Assembly (NCBI GenBank): GCA_964615195.1
Contig: CAZTNG010000111.1
Span: 1-5,133, forward strand
Length of the DNA: 5,133 bases
Direction: 5' to 3'
Source of the DNA: HGM20899 sp964615195
GTDB lineage: Bacteria > Pseudomonadota > Gammaproteobacteria > Enterobacterales > Succinivibrionaceae
Position 1 is the first letter of the stretch. Each line of letters starts with the position of its first letter. Below are positions 1-5,133 of this stretch, piece by piece. Made by a program: the position numbers and the translations under genes. The notes under the pieces are model-generated. The model saw nothing but the letters and a program-made list of their open reading frames with translations, made no database searches and was not told where the DNA came from.

Positions 1-259
1 AGATGCAAAAAACTTATTAGAAAAAAAGTGGATAACTCCACTTCTTGACAAATTAGAAAATCTTTCAAGCGAGCTTTTAACAGACTTAGCTGGCAATTTG
101 GAAAAGTTAAATGACAAGTACAAAGACAGTCTTAACGATATAGAAAAAATGATTCAAAGTGCAGAATGTGATATCCGAAAAATGATGGGCGAATTAACGG
201 GTGAAAAAGCCGATATGAGAGGTATAAAAGAACTTGTGAAAATGCTTGGAGAACAATAA
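1..259 (+). CDS. 3' end of a gene, probably type I restriction-modification methyltransferase subunit M (HsdM-like)
   Basis: The open frame enters from the left edge (first full codon at base 2) and ends at TAA 257-259, leaving 85 C-terminal residues. They are almost wholly helical and charged. They show the pattern I associate with the C-terminal tail of type I M subunits: a KKWITPLLDKL segment, then a KYKDSLNDIEKMI helix, then MMGELTGEKADM and a closing IKELVKMLG. In such proteins the tail is a helical region behind the N6-adenine methylase domain and contacts the specificity subunit HsdS. The catalytic NPPF motif would lie outside the window, so the assignment rests on tail resemblance only. 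The stop codon is directly followed by the next ATG (taaATG), which indicates one operon. In a normal type I locus hsdS would be expected next; here CRISPR-type genes follow. Alternatives are another helical protein, such as a small CRISPR effector subunit. Confidence 0.6.
   Translation, partial: DAKNLLEKKWITPLLDKLENLSSELLTDLAGNLEKLNDKYKDSLNDIEKMIQSAECDIRKMMGELTGEKADMRGIKELVKMLGEQ
248..251 (+). promoter_or_regulatory. ribosome binding site deciding the start at 260
   Basis: GGAG lies 8 nt before ATG 260 and within the end of the upstream coding sequence. It supports ATG 260 as the genuine start of the frameshifted small gene, because the downstream part of that gene (frame of base 312) has no ATG, GTG or TTG start of its own between the preceding in-frame stop at 261-263 and the conserved-looking region. 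Confidence 0.6.
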
Positions 260-647
260 ATGAGTAAGACAGTTAAATTATGCTGGGCGGTTCGTTCCAC
301 TCGACACTAATGAAGTTATTTTAATTTCTAACTTAGCTGACGTTGAATCATTAGATTTAAATAAACTTCTGGAGCTTGAATTATTTAACACTAAAACAGA
401 AAGCACGTTAAGAATAAAGCTTCTGCATGATGATTTATATTCTGCTGCTACTTATACATATGCTAAATGCGCTGATACCAGTAGTATTGGAGAAGTGTGT
501 ATCACATATGAACAAAGCTTGGTTATTAGACATGATTTGCAAATTACAGGGTACAAACAAGCCAAATATAGAATTGGTTACGTCTCAACTGATGATGGAA
601 AATTTGAACCAAAGTATCAGCAATTTATAGGTTTTGTTGGAGTTTAA
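260..647 (+). pseudogene. frameshifted small CRISPR-associated protein, possibly Csx19-like (TIGR03984 type)
   Basis: ATG 260 follows a good GGAG site and abuts the previous stop. Its frame gives MSKTVKLCWAVRSTRH and stops at 308-310. The adjacent frame is open from 264 to TAA 645-647 and reads YAGRFVPLDTNEVILISNLA and onward, ending YQQFIGFVGV, but has no usable start. Removing one base between about 281 and 300 joins them into roughly 128 residues, so a 1-nt insertion (or 2-nt deletion) is the simplest explanation. The restored protein is soluble, beta-rich and without membrane segments. A segment LLELELFNTKTESTLRI and a C-terminal tail with Y, G and FIGF resemble the layout of the small Csx19 proteins that accompany type III-D RAMP genes, but this is a weak resemblance and my identification rests mainly on the adjacent RAMP gene. 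The frame stays open for more than 330 bases after the lesion, so the damage is recent, a sequencing error, or a recoding event. Confidence 0.5.
639..642 (+). promoter_or_regulatory. ribosome binding site deciding the RAMP gene start at 649
   Basis: GGAG lies 6 nt upstream of ATG 649, inside the last codons of the preceding gene. This favours ATG 649 over the in-frame TTG codons at 634 and 637, which have no comparable site in front of them. The preceding stop (645-647) and ATG 649 are separated by a single base, which suggests translational coupling. Confidence 0.65.
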
Positions 648-648
648 T

Positions 649-2778
649 ATGATAAATAATAATAAATTGCAAATTGATGATGCAAAAAAATTCCCTTATG
701 ATTTTGTTCCTTTAGAAAATTGGTTATGTTTGCCAGAATGGTGTAAAGGAGTTAGTCATGATGTTCCTTTTTCTGACGGATTGAGTGGAAAAATATATTT
801 TAATTTGCACAATATGACCCCAATTTGTGTTGGCGATACTAAAGGTAGCGATGATAATTTAAAAATGGCTCAACAGTCAGGAAAGTATATTATTCCAGGA
901 TCTAGTATTAAAGGTATGATACGCTCTGTATTAGAAGCTGCAACTTTTGGAAAATTTGATAATTATGATGATCGTATTCTGTCTCATAGAATTGATTTTA
1001 AAAAAATAAGTAAATCTGACCCAATTTTTATTAGGTTTCATAAAACAGAAGATGGCAACTACCGTTGGGAATATAAGAATTGTAAAAAAGTCTTTGCCCT
1101 TAATGATATCTCAATATTGGATATTACTGGATTTAATGGAAATGATGATGCAATAAAAAAATACAAGAAAGCTGGATGTTAAGACAAACTCATTCCTTTT
1201 TATGCAAATATCACTAATGATAAAATTTTAAAGATTACTAAAAAAGAATCTAGTTCTAGCATTAAAGGATACTTATCTTTTGTAAACAAACCGGTTAATA
1301 AAAATAAACCTTACTATGGTTATTTTTTTGTTGATAATTCTAAGGACTCTTACACTCCATGTGATAAGGCTATGATTGCTAAAATTCAAGATTTTCAGCA
1401 AAGCCAAAATTCAGATCAAGTTAAGCAATTACTTAAATATACTACTTCAACAACAGATTGTGAATGTGTTGGAATGCCTGTTTGGAAAGATTACTATGGT
1501 GCCAATGAATATGCTATTGGCACATGCAAAATTTCAAGAGTTAGATATAAAAACTCCTTTTCTGCAATGGCAGATCACATAAATGAGTATCTAAACAATG
1601 ATAATGCTTTTGATTTCGCAGAATGCATGTTTGGCACAATTAGAAAAGACAAAGAATTAATTAAATATAACTTGAAGGGGCGTGTAAATTTTTCAGATTT
1701 AATTGGTCCTAATGCTACAGATCAATCAATTATTTCTAAAAAATATGTCCTTGCCGAGCCGAAGCCTTCATTTTATCCATTGTATGTCGCTAATAGCGAT
1801 ACATATGATCAGCCGTTTGCAATATTAGCAGGTAGAAAACGCTATAAAATAGTAAGCAAACTTTTTGAGCCAACACTATCAAATGGCAATGAAAACATAT
1901 TAACTAAAGTCGATTTTTTACCTAAAGATAATAAATTTGAGGGTTTTTTAACATTCAATAATCTCCGCCCAATTGAATTAGGAGCTTTACTTTGGTGTAT
2001 GACTTTTGGAGATAATAGCGAATGTTACCACATTATTGGGCATGCAAAGTCTTATGGTGCGGGTGTTAATAAATTGGAAATTACGGATATTGAATTCAAT
2101 GATTTCACAAAAAAATTATTATCTCATCTAATAAAAACTAAAAAAGAATATTTAGATTGTTTCTCTAATTATATGGATTCGAGGATGGAAGATCTAAGTG
2201 GAAAGCCAGGCAAGTGGGTTGATACTGAATCTATAAAGAAACTTTTAGCTTTGGCTCAAATTGATGAATTGCGAAATAAATGTGAATCTGCCTATGTTGA
2301 TTTTAATGAACATTTAAATATTAAAAATAGAATTTCTGGTAATTCTCAAAGGAAAACTAAAGCAAAGGAACCTTTAAATTTAATACATATTGATTGTGAT
2401 GTTCAAGATGAAAACAGCTATAACAATATGACATTAAATGAATCTAAGTATCAAAAATTAATAAATAAACTTCAGGAAAATTTTTATTCAGTAATAACAA
2501 ACAAGGTTTTAAATAATAGTGATTGGGGAAAAATTAAAAATTTGCGAGAAGATTTTGAAAAAATTTATCAAGATTTATTTTCAGAAAAAGATCCTCTTAA
2601 CTTTAATGAAGAAGCTAATATGTTATACAATTTAGCCCCAGAATTAACTATTGAAAAAACAAATAAAAAGAAGAAAAAATATGCCAATTTATTTATGGTT
2701 CTTTATGATAATCCATTGAATTTCAAAAAAGAGGATCTACCATTGGATGTCTTTAAAGATAAATTTAAAATAAAATAG
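649..2778 (+). pseudogene. CRISPR-associated RAMP-superfamily protein (TIGR03986 type), interrupted by an in-frame stop
   Basis: From ATG 649 the frame runs 709 codons to TAA 2776-2778, broken only by TAA at 1180-1182 (codon 178). The codons between that stop and Met 242 are open and continue the protein, so this is one gene, not two. Hallmarks seen: FVPLENW near residue 19; SHDVPFSDGLSG near 36-47; IPGSSIKGMIRSVLEA at 82-97, the RAMP signature of Cas7-like proteins of this family; an LFG/KGRV-like stretch (MFGTI then LKGRVNF) near 328-348; YPLYV near 376-380; and the glycine-rich loop IGHAKSYGAGVNKLEI at 463-478. RAMP proteins are ferredoxin-fold RNA-binding subunits that line the crRNA in type III effector complexes; this family is a large, probably multi-domain version. 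Residues 480-709 are charged and helical with no motif I recognise. Translation would give a 177-residue fragment with only the first motifs. ATG 1372 lacks a properly spaced ribosome binding site, so an independent C-terminal product is unlikely. The gene ends before a terminator-like hairpin. Confidence 0.85.
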
Positions 2779-2791
2779 ACTAATACAAAAT

Positions 2792-2848
2792 TAAAAGAAC
2801 TTAGCAATAAATAAAGTCAAATTTAGATTATTATTGCTAGTTCTTTTA
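2792..2848. terminator. bidirectional intrinsic terminator between convergent genes
   Basis: The left arm 2792-2810 and right arm 2831-2848 are complementary over 18 base pairs, with a single bulged T in the left arm and a 20-nt loop. On the + strand the stem is followed by an AT/T-rich run (tatattttt), and on the - strand by TTTTAATTTT-like sequence. It sits 13 nt after the RAMP gene stop and about 60 nt beyond the stop of the convergent eptA, so it can serve both. The stem is AT-rich with few G:C pairs, which makes it weaker than a textbook terminator. Confidence 0.65.
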
Positions 2849-2907
2849 TATTTTTCCGTGAGACCAAAACAGTAAATAATATATTTTAAGTTATCTTTAA
2901 AAAGTAA

Positions 2908-4551
2908 TTATTCAGTTCTACAGCTACTAAAGATATCTAGATTTTTATCGTATACATTAGTATTAATGTCCATAATTCCCAAAATACTGTGAAAGAAATT
3001 ATCGTGAGTATATTCATTATTAACTTTAGATTCTAGACAACTCGTACTTAACTTATGATCCTTTCTAAATCCTTCTCCAAACCATGATAGCATAGGCACA
3101 TTTGTTTGAAAATCTGGAGCAATTGCATATGGAGCTCCGTGTAAGTACATGCTATATTCACCTAAAGATTCGCCATGATCTGAAACATAAAATAAACCAA
3201 CGCCATAGTTTGGTTCATAAGTTTTTAATTCATCGACAATTTTCTTTAATACATAATCTGTGTAGTAAATTGTATTGTCATATGCATTTATAAGTTCTTC
3301 CTGAGTACAGTTTTGAATATCGCTACGTTCACATGAAGGTGTAAACTTTTTTAATTCTGGGGGAACTCGTTGATAGTAGGTCGGTCCGTGACTACCTATT
3401 AAATGAAGAAAAATAATTCTATGTTCTGTTTTAAGAGAATTTATTGCTAACTTCATTTTTTCTACTAGAATCTCATCATAACAGGTCTCGCCATTGCAAT
3501 ACTTTTCATCTTCAGTTTTTGGATTAATTTCGTAATTTTCCACACGACTGCAAGCTCCCTTACACCCTCCATCATTATCAATCCAAATGACACCATAACC
3601 TGAAGTATTTAACACATCAACTAAATTACTTGAGTTATATGCTTCATCATGGTCATAATCATTGCGTGTTAGGTTTGAAAACATACAAGGTACAGATACA
3701 GCAGTAGCTGTACCACAAGACTTTACATTATGGTAGAAAACCAAGTTAGGTAAATTATCAGTAAATGGTGTTGTATTTTTAGGATATCCTTCTTCCGGAA
3801 AATTTGCTGTTCTTGCAGTTTCACCAACAACAATAACCATAATTTCAGGTCGTTCTTCTGGATTATGAATTACAGCATCTGTACCTAACTGTTTGAAAGC
3901 AATTGGTTTTGTAAAATATGTTTTTTTAATATATTTAATTGTGGAATAAACATAACTAGCTGGAATTATTTCATGATTAAGAGTTCTGTTGTTACGACCA
4001 ACTGAAGCATAACTTTGGTATTGAAATGCTGCGACTAATCCTACAAATGATAAAGCAACAACTATTACAGCTATTCGTTTAATTAATCCTTTCAATATTG
4101 TAGAAGGGTATTTAATTTTTATAAAACACACTGCTATTGCAGGTAGTAATCCTGAACAAAGAGAAAATGTAATACTTTCTAAATTGATATATGATAAAGC
4201 TTCTCTTGTGTTACTTTCAAAGATATTTTGAATCATATCTTGATCAAAAAGAATGTTATATCTTAATGCTGCGTAAAACACTATACCTGACGTACTTAGC
4301 AACATAAAAAATATTGGCTTTAATATATATTTAAAACTAAATAAGGTAAAGATAATTAGCAATAATGAGAATAAAACAAAAGGAATCGAAATTGCGAACC
4401 AAATATTATAATCATCTAAATTTGCTAGAATTTGATAAAAATGTCGAAGAATTGGGTAATTTAATACAACTACATAATATCCTGTAACCAATGATAAGAA
4501 CGAAAGCCAAGACATATTGCTTAATTTTGTCCATATTATTCTAAATAACAT
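2908..4551 (-). CDS. eptA: lipid A phosphoethanolamine transferase EptA
   Basis: This intact inner-membrane enzyme of 547 residues, the usual length for the family, moves phosphoethanolamine from phosphatidylethanolamine to lipid A phosphates, lowering surface negative charge and affinity for cationic peptides such as polymyxin. The N-terminal part carries about five membrane helices (near residues 15-35, 48-72, 76-98, 125-146, 157-177). The periplasmic C-terminal domain has the sulfatase/alkaline-phosphatase-like zinc site: E244 in GETART, the nucleophile T283 in SCGTATAVSVPCMF, H388 in GSHGP, D458-H459 in SDHGES and H471 in YLHGAP. Cysteines form the pairs expected for periplasmic disulfides (C279/C289, C330/C334, C352/C357, C407/C415). 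The start at 4551 has AAGG 10 nt upstream. All catalytic positions are present, so it should be active. MCR enzymes belong to the same superfamily, but no adjacent transposase suggests a mobile mcr gene. The gene converges on the RAMP operon and appears to be transcribed alone. I recognise no PmrA box in the leader. Confidence 0.93.
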   Translation of the reverse strand: MLFRIIWTKLSNMSWLSFLSLVTGYYVVVLNYPILRHFYQILANLDDYNIWFAISIPFVLFSLLLIIFTLFSFKYILKPIFFMLLSTSGIVFYAALRYNILFDQDMIQNIFESNTREALSYINLESITFSLCSGLLPAIAVCFIKIKYPSTILKGLIKRIAVIVVALSFVGLVAAFQYQSYASVGRNNRTLNHEIIPASYVYSTIKYIKKTYFTKPIAFKQLGTDAVIHNPEERPEIMVIVVGETARTANFPEEGYPKNTTPFTDNLPNLVFYHNVKSCGTATAVSVPCMFSNLTRNDYDHDEAYNSSNLVDVLNTSGYGVIWIDNDGGCKGACSRVENYEINPKTEDEKYCNGETCYDEILVEKMKLAINSLKTEHRIIFLHLIGSHGPTYYQRVPPELKKFTPSCERSDIQNCTQEELINAYDNTIYYTDYVLKKIVDELKTYEPNYGVGLFYVSDHGESLGEYSMYLHGAPYAIAPDFQTNVPMLSWFGEGFRKDHKLSTSCLESKVNNEYTHDNFFHSILGIMDINTNVYDKNLDIFSSCRTE

Positions 4552-4561
4552 ACAAAACGAA

Positions 4562-4565
4562 CCTT
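4562..4565 (-). promoter_or_regulatory. ribosome binding site of eptA
   Basis: On the - strand AAGG precedes ATG 4551 by 10 nt. The spacing is slightly long, but this is the only purine-rich match in front of the start, and the encoded N-terminus leads correctly into the first membrane helix. Confidence 0.45.
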
Positions 4566-4806
4566 AATAATAGGAAAGCCATACATAAGAGTTAAGATTG
4601 TGTAATAAAGTTCATTTATACGTTTAATTTTAAGTAAATTGTATCAAATTTAGGAAAAATGATATTAGTATTATCTATACTTGGACAACTATTAGGTTGA
4701 ATATTCTTTTTCTTATTGAAAAAAATAAATATGAAATGACTTTGTTGTATAATTGTAGAAGCAATGCTAGAAAGAGTATTCATTGAATAACAAGAGAACA
4801 ATTTAA

Positions 4807-4890
4807 ATGAAAAGATCTATACTTAAGGTATTAAAACATCCTGGAGCCAAATTAATTAAAGTACCCTTCTTCTATATACTTTTAATTTAA
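4807..4890 (+). CDS. doubtful 27-residue reading frame, possibly a gene remnant
   Basis: ATG 4807 opens 27 codons ending at TAA 4888-4890. The peptide begins MKRSILKVLKHPGAKLIK and ends in a short hydrophobic stretch, so it is basic and potentially amphipathic. An AGAG-containing stretch lies about 10 nt upstream and a TATAAT hexamer at 4748-4753 lies in plausible range, but no good -35 element accompanies it. It is divergent from eptA. The lysine-rich opening with KHPG is faintly like the N-terminus of surface-polysaccharide glycosyltransferases, so a truncated gene is possible, but no continuation is visible in any frame. It may equally be chance. Confidence 0.15.
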   Translation: MKRSILKVLKHPGAKLIKVPFFYILLI

Positions 4891-4906
4891 CATAATATCT
4901 ATTATG
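4891..4906. repeat. perfect 7-bp palindrome with 2-bp centre
   Basis: CATAATA at 4891-4897 and TATTATG at 4900-4906 are exact inverted copies separated by TC. The element starts immediately after the stop of the doubtful 27-codon frame. Its size resembles a dimeric-regulator operator, but in DNA this rich in A and T such palindromes arise easily by chance. Confidence 0.35.
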
Positions 4907-5090
4907 CGATCATGTAAATATTCATATAAATAAGTCCTATTCTTAATTAGTTGTTTAATTATATTAAATAATGCCTATAATGAAATATAATTGTAATTTA
5001 ATTAAATATAACATATAAATACACATTTTAAAGCAATAAAAAAGATTAAATTATATAGATTATATAAGACTATAAATTGATGGCTATTTG

Positions 5091-5132
5091 CAATAAAAAA
5101 TTATTGACTATATACTTTAAACAATAATTTTT
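5091..5132. repeat. nested inverted repeats of a CAATAA/TTATTG core
   Basis: The arm 5096-5106 (AAAAATTATTG) is the exact inverse of 5122-5132 (CAATAATTTTT), giving an 11-bp stem with a 15-nt loop ending in a T run at the window edge. A further CAATAA at 5091-5096 is inverted relative to the TTATTG at 5101-5106, so three copies of the core alternate in orientation. The segment GCAATAAAAAA at 5090-5100 also repeats directly at 5033-5043. It may be a weak terminator for a gene on the + strand side, an operator cluster or chance in AT-rich DNA. Confidence 0.35.
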
Positions 5133-5133
5133 A

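Larger units (their letters stand above)
4552..5133. other. AT-rich intergenic region without a convincing gene
   Basis: These 582 bases contain the leader of eptA on the - strand and otherwise no reading frame with coding character. By hand count only 31 of the 213 bases in 4921-5133 are G or C, far below the neighbouring genes. Many TATAAT-like hexamers occur (for example 4748-4753 and 4976-4981, both + strand), but none has a well placed TTGACA-like partner, so I do not call a promoter. Small inverted repeats are listed separately. No tRNA, CRISPR repeat or insertion sequence end is recognised. Confidence 0.6.

Noticed and set aside
427..630. 67-residue reading frame on the + strand
   Set aside because: It is an out-of-frame shadow of the frameshifted small gene at 260-647, and has low-complexity unnatural composition.
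634..648. TTG 634 or TTG 637 as start of the RAMP gene
   Set aside because: Neither has a ribosome binding site in front, while ATG 649 has GGAG at 6 nt and directly follows the previous stop.
1372..2778. Separate 468-residue gene starting at ATG 1372
   Set aside because: The frame is the same as the upstream RAMP part and is open back to the TAA at 1180. There is no correctly spaced ribosome binding site before ATG 1372, and the RAMP family is expected to have both halves in one protein.
1..2778. CRISPR array or cas10/cas7 genes accompanying the RAMP protein
   Set aside because: I looked for regularly spaced direct repeats and for other Cas motifs in the window and saw none.
3102..3293. 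63-residue reading frame on the + strand
   Set aside because: It is antisense to the conserved catalytic region of eptA, and no protein family is recognisable.
2908..4551. Mobile mcr gene
   Set aside because: The protein has the shared phosphoethanolamine transferase motifs, but no insertion sequence or other mobilisation feature flanks it, and I cannot place it among MCR lineages from sequence alone.
4552..4800. PmrA box or clear sigma-70 promoter for eptA
   Set aside because: Several TTAA-containing and TATAAA-like words occur, but none forms the paired half-sites at 11-bp spacing or a -35/-10 pair with 16-18 bp spacing.
4616..4801. 61-residue reading frame on the - strand upstream of eptA
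   Set aside because: It starts at TTG with no ribosome binding site and its composition is typical of AT-rich noncoding DNA (runs of I, F, K, N). It is more likely leader sequence.

Overview
The window is AT-rich DNA from a Gram-negative bacterium, most likely a low-GC gammaproteobacterium. The evidence is an EptA-type lipid A phosphoethanolamine transferase, short AT-rich spacers and GGAG-type ribosome binding sites. Sequence alone does not fix the genus.

Bases 1-2778 (+ strand) look like the 3' part of one tightly packed operon. It holds (i) the C-terminal 85 residues of a protein resembling the M subunit of type I restriction-modification systems; (ii) a gene of about 128 codons whose ATG directly abuts the previous stop, carrying a frameshift near its 5' end, tentatively a small Csx19-like CRISPR-associated protein; and (iii) starting 1 nt after that gene's stop, a 709-codon gene for a CRISPR-associated RAMP-superfamily protein of the TIGR03986 kind, interrupted by one in-frame TAA at codon 178. 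Reading frame and family motifs continue after both lesions, so the two CRISPR-related genes look like recent pseudogenes, unless the lesions are sequencing errors or recoding sites. No CRISPR repeats and no other cas gene are visible. The placement of RAMP-type genes directly behind what looks like a restriction methylase gene is the most unusual aspect of the window.

Bases 2779-2907 separate convergent genes and contain a long stem-loop that probably terminates transcription in both directions. Bases 2908-4551 (- strand) encode an intact 547-residue EptA, which adds phosphoethanolamine to lipid A. It is unrelated in function to the defence-type operon and is probably the neighbouring core genome.

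Bases 4552-5133 hold no convincing gene. They contain the eptA leader, a doubtful 27-codon reading frame on the + strand, a short palindrome, and a very AT-rich tract (about 15% GC by hand count over 4921-5133) with nested inverted repeats at its end.
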